From: Planctomycetota bacterium
GTDB taxonomy: Bacteria > Planctomycetota > JAJSAM01 > JAJVHW01
Reading direction: 5' to 3'
NCBI GenBank assembly: GCA_024280885.1
Contig: JAJRPF010000074.1
Location: forward strand, 124,001 to 188,000
DNA: 64,000 nucleotides
Positions 1-9,088 of this stretch are shown here, piece after piece. The notes beneath the pieces are model-generated. The model was not told the DNA's origin, searched no databases, and saw only the letters and a list, made by a program, of their open reading frames with translations. Each line of letters begins with the position of its first letter. Positions within the stretch are counted from its first letter, which is position 1. The translations under genes were made by a program, and so were the position numbers.

Positions 1-313
1 CCGGGAGAACGACGATTGCAGGAGCCCCGGCGGCGACCAGCCCGACGCCAAGCGCGGTCGCGATCGAGAACATGAATGGCGGCGGTGGATCGAAGCCGAG
101 AATGCGCCGCATCCGTATCCGCCCCACTCCAAGCGGAGCGGGGGCGAGTACAACGAGAACGAGCCCAACGAACGCCGGTGCCGCGTCGAGACTGGGCACA
201 AGAGCCCCGAGCGCCCCGGCGTATCCGACGAACGCCGCAATCAGGGTCACTGCGCGGGAGCACCGATCAGCCGCGTACTCGGCGCCGCTCAGCGGCCTTT
301 GCACGTTCCTCAC
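1..313 (-). CDS. transglutaminase-type membrane protein, N-terminal part (cut by window edge)
   Basis: Only the first 104 codons lie in the window; the frame is open to base 1. It starts at GTG 313, whose last bases overlap the TGA of the upstream DUF58 gene (GTGA, 4 bp), so the two are probably translationally coupled. The visible residues are two or three hydrophobic segments (for example VTLIAAFVGYAGALGALV and FVGLVLVVLAPAPLGVG) with a basic loop between. A multi-TM N-terminus directly after MoxR and DUF58 genes is the usual place for a TgpA/DUF3488 transglutaminase-like membrane protein. That family call rests on gene order, since the catalytic domain lies outside the window. Confidence 0.6.
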   Translation of the reverse strand, partial: MRNVQRPLSGAEYAADRCSRAVTLIAAFVGYAGALGALVPSLDAAPAFVGLVLVVLAPAPLGVGRIRMRRILGFDPPPPFMFSIATALGVGLVAAGAPAIVVLP

Positions 314-1620
314 CCACGCCTCCCGAGGGCGGACATGCTCCCGGCTGCGCGGGTGCGGACGAAGATCTGCGACACGCGCCGCTGCGAGACATCCAGCACG
401 ACCACGCCGCTTGGCGCATCCAGATCGCCATGCGCACTGCCATCCGTGACACCGCCGTTCGTGACATCGCCATTCGTGCCGCCGACGCAAACGTAGAGCG
501 TGATCTCGTCCCTGCCAGCCGACAGCGACGAGAACTCCGCGATGGAGCGCTCCCCGGAGAGCGGTTCGGAGTCCACGTCGGCCAATGCCTCGAGAATGGG
601 GAAGAGAGCCGCGCGGCCGCGGCGACGCTCGAACGTCGTGCAGCGCTCGCCCACGATCGTCATGCGCACGCAACGCTGCCGCCGGAGGTTCTGCTCGACC
701 AGGGTGGCCGCCAAGCTGACAGCTCGCTCGAACGCGCCGCGACGCTCGTTCGCACGCCCCGCGACGCGCCCCGAGACGCGCCCGAATGGACGCGGACGGG
801 GCGGCAACCGCGTGTCGAGCACAACATGAACGGGAGGCCGGTCCTCGCCACGGAACTCGCGCACGAGCAACCGCCCGCGGCTCGCCGAGAGCTTCCAATG
901 GACCCGCCGCTGACTCTCGCCATCTCGCCACTCACGCAACCCGTGAAACTCCTGCTCATCGCCGCGATGCGTGGCGCCTTGGTAGAGCATCCCATGACGG
1001 TGAGCTGTCAACGCATCGAGATTCCGTATGGTCCCGAGTCGCGGCAACACGAGGAGGTCAACCGGCAAGACGAATTCGGCCCGGCAGACGGCCAGACCGA
1101 GGGGGAACGCCGACTCGACGGCGACCGACAGGTGGCGGTGATGCCCGCGGCGTGTCAGTCGCTGCGCCGTCGCCACCCCGACGCGCGCCTGCGGAGCAAT
1201 CGTCGCCACGTACCCGGCGGGACGCTCCGCGTCGCGCCGGGCGCTGTGGTGCAGGACGACCACGTCACGCGCGGCCAGAGCGCGAAGACTGTTGACGACG
1301 GGAATCTCGAGCGGGAACGTCTCGCCGACGAATGCGGTGACGGCGCCCGGTTGCAGCACTCGCAATCCGCGCGCGTGCAACCACGCGAGGAACGGCACGA
1401 CGGCGAGGAGCGCAACACTCACCGAGGCGTAGAGCGCAACGGCTCCGTCGCTCACCCACGAGAGATTGAACGCGGCGAAGGCGAAGAGAATGACGCCCCG
1501 GCCCGCCGGGGACAGTCGGACCGTCCGCCGCGTCGGCGCAATCGGCGTGGTCGGCGAACTCGTGGCAACCGATGCGATGTCGGCCTCCGGCGCCACCGCG
1601 TCCATCACGCCATCCGTCAT
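310..1620 (-). CDS. DUF58 domain-containing protein
   Basis: A 436-residue membrane-anchored protein. Two hydrophobic stretches lie at about residues 40-60 and 62-80. The DUF58 signature follows at about 219-256, with the pattern RGDEQEFHGLREWRDGES then RRVHWKLSASR. DUF58 proteins are encoded beside MoxR ATPases and transglutaminase-like proteins and are thought to act in assembly or chaperoning of envelope or enzyme complexes; the exact role here is unknown. The gene begins 55 nt after the MoxR gene and overlaps the next gene by 4 bp, so the three form one leftward operon. The C-terminal region (residues ~395-436) is low complexity and probably not conserved. Confidence 0.9.
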   Translation of the reverse strand: MTDGVMDAVAPEADIASVATSSPTTPIAPTRRTVRLSPAGRGVILFAFAAFNLSWVSDGAVALYASVSVALLAVVPFLAWLHARGLRVLQPGAVTAFVGETFPLEIPVVNSLRALAARDVVVLHHSARRDAERPAGYVATIAPQARVGVATAQRLTRRGHHRHLSVAVESAFPLGLAVCRAEFVLPVDLLVLPRLGTIRNLDALTAHRHGMLYQGATHRGDEQEFHGLREWRDGESQRRVHWKLSASRGRLLVREFRGEDRPPVHVVLDTRLPPRPRPFGRVSGRVAGRANERRGAFERAVSLAATLVEQNLRRQRCVRMTIVGERCTTFERRRGRAALFPILEALADVDSEPLSGERSIAEFSSLSAGRDEITLYVCVGGTNGDVTNGGVTDGSAHGDLDAPSGVVVLDVSQRRVSQIFVRTRAAGSMSALGRRG

Positions 1621-1675
1621 CCCGGCTCTCCGACGTCGCTCCGGAGAGCGCGCGCTGCGGCGGCCTTCGAAGACA

Positions 1676-2629
1676 TCACGACGGGACCGGAACCGTCTCG
1701 AGAATGTCCGCGATCATACGTCGCCCGTCCGCCGGAGCCCCACCGTGGACGGGGCGTGGAATGACGCGATGTGCGAAGACCGCCACCGCTAGTTGCTTCA
1801 CATCGTCGGGAACGCAATAGTCACGTCCGGCAAGCGCCGCCATTGCCTGCGCGGCACGGTAGAGACCGATCCCGGCGCGTGGCGAGAGCCCCAGCAGAAA
1901 GCGATCGCCACCGCGTGTCTGCGCCACAAGATCCAGGACGTAGTCCACCAGCGCCGTATCAACCCGCACGGCTCGGACCGCTGCGATTGCGGCCTGAAGT
2001 TCGGCGCGATCCATGACCGGCTGCAACTCCGCGAGCGGATCTCCGTGGGCCTGCGCGAGAATGACGCGCCGCTCCGCATCGCGATCCGGGTAGCCCATCT
2101 CGATGCGCAGCAAGAAGCGGTCGAGTTGCGACTCCGGGAGCGGATACGTCCCTTCGAATTCGAGCGGGTTTTGGGTCGCGATAACGAGGAACGGCCGCGG
2201 CAGGTCGCGCGTACGTCCCTCGATGGAGACTCGTCGCTCGTCCATCGCCTCGAGGAGCGCGGACTGCGTACGCGGCGTCGTGCGATTCAACTCATCTGCG
2301 AGAATGACATTCCCGAAAATGGGTCCAGGCTTGAAGACGAACTCGCCGCTTGAGGCGTCGTGCACGGCGACGCCCAGCACGTCGGAGGGCAGGAGATCCG
2401 ACGTGAATTGGACTCGTCGGAACGTGAGTTCGACCGAGCGCGCGAGCGCCCGAGCAAGCGTCGTCTTCCCGGTACCCGGTGCGTCCTCGAGCAGAATGTG
2501 CCCCTCGGCCAGCAGACCGACGATCGCAAGCATCACGGGTTCGGGCTTGCCGAAGACAACACGCTCGACATTCTCGAGTAGGCGCGGCAGCTTCGCGAGC
2601 GCCGCAGGATTTCCGGCTACCGTCGTCAT
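1676..2629 (-). CDS. MoxR family AAA+ ATPase
   Basis: A 317-residue AAA+ ATPase. Walker A is EDAPGTGKTT at about residues 48-57, Walker B is VILADELN at 107-114, and the MoxR-type sensor region ATQNPLEFEGTYPLPESQLD follows at about 151-170. A lid domain containing SPRAGIGLYRAAQA is near the C-terminus. MoxR ATPases act as chaperone-like partners of vWA or DUF58 proteins. I chose ATG 2629 because GGAGG sits 5-9 bases upstream; an in-frame ATG at 2656 would add nine residues of unconserved sequence. It is the first gene of the MoxR-DUF58-transglutaminase operon. Confidence 0.93.
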   Translation of the reverse strand: MTTVAGNPAALAKLPRLLENVERVVFGKPEPVMLAIVGLLAEGHILLEDAPGTGKTTLARALARSVELTFRRVQFTSDLLPSDVLGVAVHDASSGEFVFKPGPIFGNVILADELNRTTPRTQSALLEAMDERRVSIEGRTRDLPRPFLVIATQNPLEFEGTYPLPESQLDRFLLRIEMGYPDRDAERRVILAQAHGDPLAELQPVMDRAELQAAIAAVRAVRVDTALVDYVLDLVAQTRGGDRFLLGLSPRAGIGLYRAAQAMAALAGRDYCVPDDVKQLAVAVFAHRVIPRPVHGGAPADGRRMIADILETVPVPS

Positions 2630-2721
2630 TCCGCCTCCGTCGCAGGGCCCGGGCACCGTCTCGCCCGTGCCATCGTTGGACCCCGTGCTTCGTTGGACCC
2701 CGTGCCATCATTCGTTTTCGT

Positions 2722-3657
2722 CTACTGCGCCTGCGCGAGGCGGCGGCCCTGATCCCACCGCTCGGTGCGCTTCACCGATCCATCGGGAGCATACTCGACA
2801 TAGCGGCCGTGAAGCGCGTCTGCTACGTAGTCGCCCTCGGCGAAAAGCACACCCGCTTCGTCGTACCAGATCGCGGCTCCCTCGCGTTTCCCGTCGGCGT
2901 AGAACATCTCCCACGCGAGTTGACCGTTCTTGTGCCAGCCACGATTCACACCAGTCTCTACACCCGCCACGAAGAACGACTCTTCCGCCAGCGCACCGTT
3001 CTCGTGAAATGTCCGCATCCAGCCGTGCAACTGATCGCCTACATACTCGCGGGTCGAGAGGACGTTCCCGTTCGGGTGCCAGGCCGTCCATGTGCCCTGC
3101 ATCTTGTCGTCGGCGTAGCCGCCGAGAAAGCGCGGTCTGCCATCCGCATTCCACGCCGCCTCCCGCCCGTGGCGCCTGCCGTTCACGTATTCGGTCTCGA
3201 TCCACGCGCCGCTCTCGAAGCGCTCGCTCCAGAGCCCGTCGCGCTGACCTTTCACGAGGCGCCCCTGCCGAAACGGCGACCCATCCGGATGCGTGGTCTT
3301 GACGAAGCGGGCCGCATCCGGATCGACGCGCTCTCGGTGTGCAGCGGCGGCACGGGCCTTCGCCGCGGCAAGTCGCTTCCGTAGCGCTGCCAGGCCATCC
3401 AGCCCCTGCTGAGCAGCGTCAGACGCCTCGGATTGCACGTCGCGCAGCACGGCCCCGCGCGAGCGCCGCGGCGGCGGCTCCACGCGCTTCCGCACGCGAG
3501 GCGACGCGCCGCCTGCATCCGCCTCGATCGCCTCCACCTCGGCAACCGGCCCCTCATCTCCCGAGACCGCCATCACGGCGACGAGCGCCCCCCCTGCGAG
3601 CAATCCAAGCAGGAGCACGACTCCCACCAACAGCCGACCGCCACCCATACGCGCCAT
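2722..3657 (-). CDS. MORN/YwqK-type repeat protein with N-terminal membrane anchor
   Basis: About 311 residues. A hydrophobic anchor (LLVGVVLLLGLLAGGALVAV) is followed by an acidic/basic linker. The C-terminal half is built of repeated W-x-x-NG, DG and G-x-Y units such as YADDKMQGTWTAWHPNG and YDEAGVLFAEGDYVADALHG, which match the YwqK/MORN repeat pattern. Proteins of this kind are extracytoplasmic or membrane-associated, and their molecular role is not established. The start is uncertain: ATG 3657 puts the anchor at the N-terminus, while ATG 3705 adds a basic stretch. It is separated from the MoxR gene by about 90 bases and is probably its own transcription unit. Confidence 0.75.
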   Translation of the reverse strand: MARMGGGRLLVGVVLLLGLLAGGALVAVMAVSGDEGPVAEVEAIEADAGGASPRVRKRVEPPPRRSRGAVLRDVQSEASDAAQQGLDGLAALRKRLAAAKARAAAAHRERVDPDAARFVKTTHPDGSPFRQGRLVKGQRDGLWSERFESGAWIETEYVNGRRHGREAAWNADGRPRFLGGYADDKMQGTWTAWHPNGNVLSTREYVGDQLHGWMRTFHENGALAEESFFVAGVETGVNRGWHKNGQLAWEMFYADGKREGAAIWYDEAGVLFAEGDYVADALHGRYVEYAPDGSVKRTERWDQGRRLAQAQ

Positions 3658-3847
3658 CGCACCATGGTACAGCCTGGAGACGGATGAGAAGCGACGACGC
3701 CGCACAGACCTCGTAACGCCGTCCTCGCTGGCGCTGAGAGAGGAGCGGAAGCACAGCGATGACCAAGGTCAGCGGAACACCTTCCAGACGACGCAAGTGG
3801 ATGGCGCGATCGCAGCGCGCATGTCCATGCGTCATAGGAGTCTTCAC

Positions 3848-4762
3848 ATGAGGTGTCCACACACTCTTCGCAGCGCAGGCCTGGCCGCGCTGCTCGTCGG
3901 CGGAGCCGCTGTTCTCCCGGCGCTGACGGTCCCCGAGGCCGAGGCCGCACCCGGCAAGGCGCTCTTCGCCCGCGACTCGGACAACGATCGAGCGCTGCAC
4001 CCGCGACGCGGCCCGTTCTTCGGACTGCGCGTCAACTCGATGGACGTCGAGAGCAACGCGCGGGTTCTCGCGTGCTTCCGCTATCGATGCCCACCGCTCG
4101 CACCTGACGGCGCGCCGGACGAATACCAGGTCGTGCGCTCGGCTCAGGTCGATCTCGACGTGAAGATCGGCGAGTGCGACGAGGTACTCGGTCGCGCACT
4201 CGGCGATCGAGCCATCAGCTACCGCGCGACGACCATCACAACGCGCTGGATTCGCACGGTCGGCCCGAACGGGCGCACCCCGGTCGGCGGGTTCATAGGT
4301 CGAATGGATATCGACGCACTCGTGCGCATTGGCGACCACACGGGCTATCTCCCCTACCTCGACTTCCGCCTCATCGGCACGCAAGGACTCCGTCCGCATC
4401 GCGGGGACCCCGAGGCCGAGCCGGACGCTCGGGAGACGACGCGTTGCGACGCGGCGTTCCACGACGAGGGCTACTACGAAGGGCAGTTCGACCGCCGCGG
4501 TCTTCGGCGCCTTCTCGGAGTCGTCGATGGCAGCGCACTGGCGATCGCACGCCTGCGCCGCTTGGCCTCCGCGCGGATCGTCGGGACGTTCGAGGGGCGC
4601 ACGCAACTCGACGAGTCCGCCGCGAGCGAGTTCGATTTCTGCAAGCTCGACTCGGTGGCGTGGTGGATGGACGGCATCGCTGGCTACCGCTGCAGGAAAC
4701 CACCAGAGGTCAGCGATGAGTCGCCTACGGACACCATCGACACACCCCGCGCGGCGCGCTGA
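3848..4762 (+). CDS. secreted protein of unknown function
   Basis: 304 residues. ATG 3848 is preceded by AGGAG (about 3836-3840) and opens a classic signal peptide: basic n-region, hydrophobic SAGLAALLVGGAAVLPALTV, then a likely cleavage after AEA. The mature part has several Cys (CFRYRCPP, CDEVL, RCDAAF, FDFCKL, YRCRKP) that may form disulfides, consistent with export. I recognise no domain. It lies 6 bases before the next rightward gene, which suggests co-transcription. Codon use matches the surrounding genome. Confidence 0.6.
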   Translation: MRCPHTLRSAGLAALLVGGAAVLPALTVPEAEAAPGKALFARDSDNDRALHPRRGPFFGLRVNSMDVESNARVLACFRYRCPPLAPDGAPDEYQVVRSAQVDLDVKIGECDEVLGRALGDRAISYRATTITTRWIRTVGPNGRTPVGGFIGRMDIDALVRIGDHTGYLPYLDFRLIGTQGLRPHRGDPEAEPDARETTRCDAAFHDEGYYEGQFDRRGLRRLLGVVDGSALAIARLRRLASARIVGTFEGRTQLDESAASEFDFCKLDSVAWWMDGIAGYRCRKPPEVSDESPTDTIDTPRAAR

Positions 4763-4768
4763 AGAACG

Positions 4769-5758
4769 ATGACGACCGAATGCACGGTGGGGTCCGGAGT
4801 TCGCTTCGGTCCCCACGGCGCTGACTCCCCCAAGCGCCGCGCGATCTCCACGGTGGTCGCCAGGCGGCCTGCAGCGAGCAGGCGAGCCATCGCGCGCCGG
4901 ATCGCGGGCTCCCTGCTCGTGATCGCTGGACTCCTGCTCGCCGCAGCGGCGACGCGGGCACGGGCGTTCGCCGCCGCCTTGCCCGACTTGCTGGACGACG
5001 CTCCGGCATCACTCGGCCACGACGTCGGCAGCGACGCAGCGTTCGAGCCGTTCACGTTCGCGGTTGTCGGAGCGCCTCGGGGTGACGCCGCAGCTCTTGA
5101 GCGCGCACTCAAGGAGATCGCCGAGACGACCGACGCTCGCGTCACCGTGATCATGGGCGACGTCCTCTCCGACGACACGTCGCAGCAGGTCCCGCTTGCC
5201 GACGTCCTCTCACGTCATTGGCGAGGAATGGTCCTCTTGGCGGGGCCAAAGGACGCCGACATCAAGATCGCAAACGCGCTAGTCGCCGCACGCATCCGTC
5301 CCGCCGAACGATGGATATTCCTGGAGAGCGGATGCCTCTTTCGAGGCAACACGTCGCCGCTCGACGGCGGACCGGTTACAGGGCTCGGGGACCCGACGAT
5401 CGTTTTCGACTTCGCGGCGTCGACGACCGCCGCAGGCACCACCGCGCGCTCGCCGCGGTTCGCCCCACCGTCGGGCGATGACGGTCGGTTGCACTACGAA
5501 CTCGTCGATGTACGCAGTGCCGGCGACATCCACCGGACGCCAGGCAGCGTCGCTCGTGGTCCCTCGCTCGCATCGTCTGGTCGGGACATCGCCCTGCGTG
5601 TGCTGTGGCCAGCCGTGGACTCCGTCCCCGGTGTCACCGCAGCGTGGATCACCGCCCTGGCGCTAGCCACCGTCGGCCTCCTCCTCGCGTGGCGCCGGGA
5701 GAACGACGCTCACGCGCCTGGCACATCACCTGCTTGCGCGGTCCAGAGGCGCGCGTAG
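4769..5758 (+). CDS. membrane protein with possible degenerate metallophosphoesterase-like domain
   Basis: 329 residues. An N-terminal hydrophobic segment (GSLLVIAGLLLAAAAT, about residues 48-63) and a C-terminal one (AWITALALATVGLLLAW) flank a soluble domain. The domain starts FTFAVVGAPRGDAAALERAL and contains VTVIMGDVLSDD, which resembles the first two metal-binding blocks of calcineurin-like phosphoesterases. The first Asp position reads Ala/Pro, and I see no GNHD or GHxH block. The fold assignment is therefore a guess and catalysis is doubtful. The 3' end overlaps the end of the convergent ABC transporter gene by 49 bases. Confidence 0.5.
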   Translation: MTTECTVGSGVRFGPHGADSPKRRAISTVVARRPAASRRAIARRIAGSLLVIAGLLLAAAATRARAFAAALPDLLDDAPASLGHDVGSDAAFEPFTFAVVGAPRGDAAALERALKEIAETTDARVTVIMGDVLSDDTSQQVPLADVLSRHWRGMVLLAGPKDADIKIANALVAARIRPAERWIFLESGCLFRGNTSPLDGGPVTGLGDPTIVFDFAASTTAAGTTARSPRFAPPSGDDGRLHYELVDVRSAGDIHRTPGSVARGPSLASSGRDIALRVLWPAVDSVPGVTAAWITALALATVGLLLAWRRENDAHAPGTSPACAVQRRA

Positions 5759-7626
5759 AGCCCAGCCTTTGCCACGAGTTCCGAGTGCGTGCCGCGCTCG
5801 ACAATCCTGCCCTTGTCGAGGACAAGGATTTGATCGGCATCGCGGATCGTGGACAGTCGATGTGCGATCGCAACCACGGTGAAGTCCTTGCGAATGCGTT
5901 CGATCGCAGTCTGGATCGCGCGCTCCGAGTGCGTGTCGAGCGCGCTGGTCGCCTCGTCCAGGATGAGGATCGACGGCTCGCGCACGATCGCCCGCGCAAT
6001 CGCGATCCGCTGTCGCTGCCCACCGCTCAGGCGCTGTCCCCGCTCGCCGACGACCGTGTCGTAGCCGTCGGGAAGCGCGGCGATGAACTCGTGCGCTGCC
6101 GCAATCCCGGCCGCATGCTCGATCTCGGCGTCGGTCGCATCGAGCTTCCCGAAACGGATGTTCTCACGAATGGAGGCGTGGAACACGAATGTGTCCTGAT
6201 CGACGAGCCCGATCTGCGCACGCCAGTCCTTCACGCGCACGTCATTGAGTGGAGTGCCGTCGACGAGGATCGCCCCTCCGTTCACGTCGTAGAGACGCAG
6301 AAGGAGATTCACGATCGAGGACTTCCCCGCACCCGAAGGACCGACGAGCGCAGTCATCGTGCCACGCGGCACGCGAAACGAGAGCCTCTCCACAGCCGGC
6401 TTCGCTCCGTCCACGTAGCGGAGAGTGACGTCGCGGAACTCGATCGCGTCGCCGAGTCCGGCGAACGGCGTCGAGCCATCCTTCAGATACTGCTTGTCGT
6501 CGCGACGGAGAATCGCTGCAACACGTTCCACATAGGCCCATTTCGAGTGCAGCACCGCGACCTTGTTGTTCACCGTCGTGACGCGCGGAAGCAGGCGGTA
6601 GAGGATCAGGACGAAGAAGAGGAGACCGCCCGGCGAGAGCGCTCCGTCGCCTTCGAGCACTAGACCGGCGACGTAGAGCATCACTCCGATGCCAACCGCC
6701 GCAACGACCTGCATCGCACACGGAATGACCGCCGCGAGAACAAGGCCACGGCGACGCGCGTACATGCCGGCGTCGATGTCCGCGTCGATCCGCGACGTCG
6801 CGAACTCCTCACGACCGTAGGTGTGCACGTGCCGGATCCCACCCAGCAACTCGACCGCGTTCTCGTTCATCGAAGTCGAGGTCTTGACGAAACGCTTCGC
6901 GGTCACACGAATGCGGAACATCACGCCGCGCGTCGCGAGAACAAGTCCCCCGAGTACGACGCCGGCCGCAACCGTCATCTGCCACGACGTCCATAGCAAG
7001 ATCGAGGCATAGGCCGAGAGGGTCAGGCACTGATAGACCATCTCGTTGGTCGTCGGTATCAGCCCGGCTGCGGGGGTGACCTGACTGACATACGCCGTCA
7101 GGTCTCCCACTTTGTAGCGCGACACCTGTTCGAAACGCATGCGCACCAGTTGCCGAAACGTACGCCGCCGCAAGTCGGCTTCGATCGTCGTGCTGAGCCG
7201 AGCGGCCACGGTCTTGCTCGCGAACTCCATCGTCGCCTTGGTGACCTGGCTCGCTACCGCGATGCCGACCAGAGCGACGAAGGCGTCGCGTGGCTCGAGC
7301 GACGTGCGGAACTCGTCGAGCCACACGCCGACGACCCCGAGATGCTGCACGGGCAACGCCCCGGTGTCACCCGTCAGCGACTCGACCGCCAGGCCGAGGA
7401 CGCCCATCGTGCCGCCCTCGAACATGGCAGCCACGACATTGAGAAAGAGGACAGTGCCCGCGAGGCGACGGTACTTCCACATCAAGCCGCGCAGGAAGCG
7501 ATGCGTCCACGCGCCACCGCCGGTCGCACGTCGCACGACACGCGATAGTCGCTCGGATAGCCACGCCGGGCGCGCTTGGGACGCATCGTCGAGAAATGCA
7601 CGCTCTCTGGCGGCCGCACGCTTCAT
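5710..7626 (-). CDS. ABC exporter, fused permease-ATPase
   Basis: 638 residues with the type IV exporter layout: a transmembrane domain at about residues 50-350 and a nucleotide-binding domain at about 390-638. Walker A is GPSGAGKSS (429-437), the signature LSGGQRQR (533-540), Walker B ILILDEATSALD (553-564) and the H-loop AIAHRLST around His 589. All catalytic residues are intact, so it probably works as a homodimer. The substrate (lipid, glycan precursor or peptide) cannot be told from the sequence. The gene stands alone between a PEP-CTERM gene and a convergent membrane protein gene whose tail it overlaps. Confidence 0.9.
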   Translation of the reverse strand: MKRAAARERAFLDDASQARPAWLSERLSRVVRRATGGGAWTHRFLRGLMWKYRRLAGTVLFLNVVAAMFEGGTMGVLGLAVESLTGDTGALPVQHLGVVGVWLDEFRTSLEPRDAFVALVGIAVASQVTKATMEFASKTVAARLSTTIEADLRRRTFRQLVRMRFEQVSRYKVGDLTAYVSQVTPAAGLIPTTNEMVYQCLTLSAYASILLWTSWQMTVAAGVVLGGLVLATRGVMFRIRVTAKRFVKTSTSMNENAVELLGGIRHVHTYGREEFATSRIDADIDAGMYARRRGLVLAAVIPCAMQVVAAVGIGVMLYVAGLVLEGDGALSPGGLLFFVLILYRLLPRVTTVNNKVAVLHSKWAYVERVAAILRRDDKQYLKDGSTPFAGLGDAIEFRDVTLRYVDGAKPAVERLSFRVPRGTMTALVGPSGAGKSSIVNLLLRLYDVNGGAILVDGTPLNDVRVKDWRAQIGLVDQDTFVFHASIRENIRFGKLDATDAEIEHAAGIAAAHEFIAALPDGYDTVVGERGQRLSGGQRQRIAIARAIVREPSILILDEATSALDTHSERAIQTAIERIRKDFTVVAIAHRLSTIRDADQILVLDKGRIVERGTHSELVAKAGLYARLWTAQAGDVPGA

Positions 7627-7648
7627 CGCGTCTGCGCTCCGGAAATGA

Positions 7649-7680
7649 AGCGGCCCCGGCCAAGAGGGCCAGGGCCCGCT
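7649..7680 (-). terminator. intrinsic-type hairpin after the PEP-CTERM gene
   Basis: On the minus strand an arm of AGCGGGCCCTGGCC pairs with GGCCGGGGCCGCT around a five-base CTCTT loop. This gives about 13 bp with one bulge and one G-T pair, followed by TCATTTCC. It lies 52 bases after the stop of the PEP-CTERM gene. The U-tract is weak, as is usual at this GC content. Confidence 0.5.
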
Positions 7681-7731
7681 ACGCGCTTGGAGGGTTCAGG
7701 CTCAAGCACGAGTCGACGCGTGCGCCGTCGG

Positions 7732-8379
7732 TCAGGAGACCGCAGAGGAAGCGTCGTCGCACCGCACTCCACGGCGGCGGCGAACCACTCCGATCAGACC
7801 AAGTGCCCCCAAGCCAAAAAGCGCGAGCGTGCCCGGCTCCGGATTGGCGATTGCATCGACCAATATTCGCGCGTTGTTCTGCACGCCCGCGTTCACGAAT
7901 GAGAACGAGACTGAGATATTGGTGATGTTGCCGTAGTTGAACCCAGCCGCGCCGGTGTAGTCGACGCGGGAGTCAAAATTGGTCAGTTCGTTGGCCCTCA
8001 AGCCGGTGCCCGAGGTCGCCGCCAGAGCCTGCGAGTTCGTTGAACTCACGGTCAGCGCGCCTCCGTCGGTCAGCGTAATCCCGGTGACGTTCACTCGCTT
8101 GATGCCATTTTGCGTGTAGATCACCCAGCCGATCGAGCCGGGTGCGGTTGCGAACGTCCAACTGATTGTCAGCGTACCCGTGGTAGCGGGAGTCTGGTTT
8201 CGGAAGTTCTGAATCGCCGCATCGGGAGCACCATTCATGTTCCCATCGTTGCCCGAGAGGACATTCACGCCGCTGATTGCGGTCGTAGTGGCTCCAGAGC
8301 CGTAGACGACGGCAGCGTCGGCGGCGGTCGATGCGATCATCAAGATTGCGGCGGCGGAGAGCGTACGGATCAGCGACAT
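7732..8379 (-). CDS. PEP-CTERM sorting domain-containing secreted protein
   Basis: 215 residues. A signal peptide (RTLSAAAILMIASTAADAA) precedes a Thr/Ser/Asn-rich beta-type mature region. The C-terminus carries a PEP-CTERM signal: NPEPGTLALFGLGALGLIG followed by VVRRRRG. Such proteins are exported, cut and anchored by exosortase, often with exopolysaccharide synthesis, which fits the glycan genes a short distance to the right. A further 13 residues after the basic cluster are unusual but tolerable. G+C is visibly lower than in the neighbours (50-58% in two 60-base lines counted, against 68% in a line of the 20 kb exporter), hinting at acquisition or relaxed composition. Confidence 0.88.
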   Translation of the reverse strand: MSLIRTLSAAAILMIASTAADAAVVYGSGATTTAISGVNVLSGNDGNMNGAPDAAIQNFRNQTPATTGTLTISWTFATAPGSIGWVIYTQNGIKRVNVTGITLTDGGALTVSSTNSQALAATSGTGLRANELTNFDSRVDYTGAAGFNYGNITNISVSFSFVNAGVQNNARILVDAIANPEPGTLALFGLGALGLIGVVRRRRGVRCDDASSAVS

Positions 8380-8875
8380 GAGTTCCCTTCCCTGTCTGGC
8401 ACGTGCATAGCAGCGGAAGCTATCACGACGGACACTCCCCGAGAGGAGATTCCCACTAGCATCGACAAATCCGCCCCCCAGGCTTGACCCGGGCTCTGGA
8501 GTCGGGTTCGCGGTAAGGGCGCGCGTTACGGTGACCGCCCACGCGATCGGGGCCTCTCCAACGAGTCCCGAGTGAGCGCGGACGCCCCGTGCCCGACCTT
8601 ACCCCGCTCGCTCCGCCAACGACCGCATCCTCCTTGCATGACGAGGGTTAGAGTGGTCCTCTCGCGGGACGCGGGACGCGGGGCCGAAGCAGGGATCATC
8701 CATGCCCGATCGAGGGCTTGGAGGAGCTGCGCGGGGCGTGCGCGATCTGCTCCTCATTGAAGCGCTTTCCCCACATGGCCCAGACCCTCCAAGTCACGGC
8801 TCGGAATTCGGCTCCCGGCTCTCATTCCGGACGGACCAGGACTCGGGGTCAAGACCACGGAACGGGCCAGCAGGC
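8380..8875. other. non-coding region, no gene recognised
   Basis: About 500 bases between the PEP-CTERM start and an IS remnant. Short frames exist, but none has family-like content, a ribosome binding site or consistent codon use. The right part may be further decayed insertion-sequence DNA, because the OrfA remnant begins immediately after it in a frame that is open from about 8702. Confidence 0.5.
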
Positions 8876-9016
8876 TTGGCGGCGAAGCGGAAGAAGCACA
8901 CGACGGAGTAGGTCATCCGCAAAGTGTGCGAAGCCGAGCAGATGCGTGCGGTCGGCAAGACGGTATGAGAGGCTTGCTAGACGCTATCCATCAGCGAGCA
9001 CGCGTACCATCGCGGG
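8876..9016 (+). pseudogene. decayed IS3-family OrfA (transposase HTH) remnant
   Basis: One frame reads AKRKKHTTE, stop, VIRKVCEAEQMRAVGKTV, stop, EAC, stop, TLSISEHAYHR. Ignoring the three stops (8909, 8966, 8978), this is the N-terminal helix-turn-helix of IS3-type OrfA proteins, which typically read KRKxHTxEEVIRKLREAE, then GKTVAEACR, then LGISEQTYYRWR. No OrfB/DDE part and no terminal inverted repeats are visible. It is a dead fragment just before the FkbM gene. Confidence 0.7.
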
Positions 9017-9088
9017 ACCTCTTGCGCAGAAGCGCGGCGGCGTCGCGGTTACTGGGGCACGATCCAGATCGAGATTAGACTCCTTCTC

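Noticed and set aside
76..1764. Long open frame on the plus strand opposite the DUF58 gene
   Set aside because: Arg/His-rich shadow of the DUF58 and MoxR genes; no family-like sequence.
3554..4816. Long minus-strand frame across the secreted protein gene
   Set aside because: Antisense to a plus-strand frame with a good ribosome binding site and signal peptide; composition is Arg/Ala-rich.
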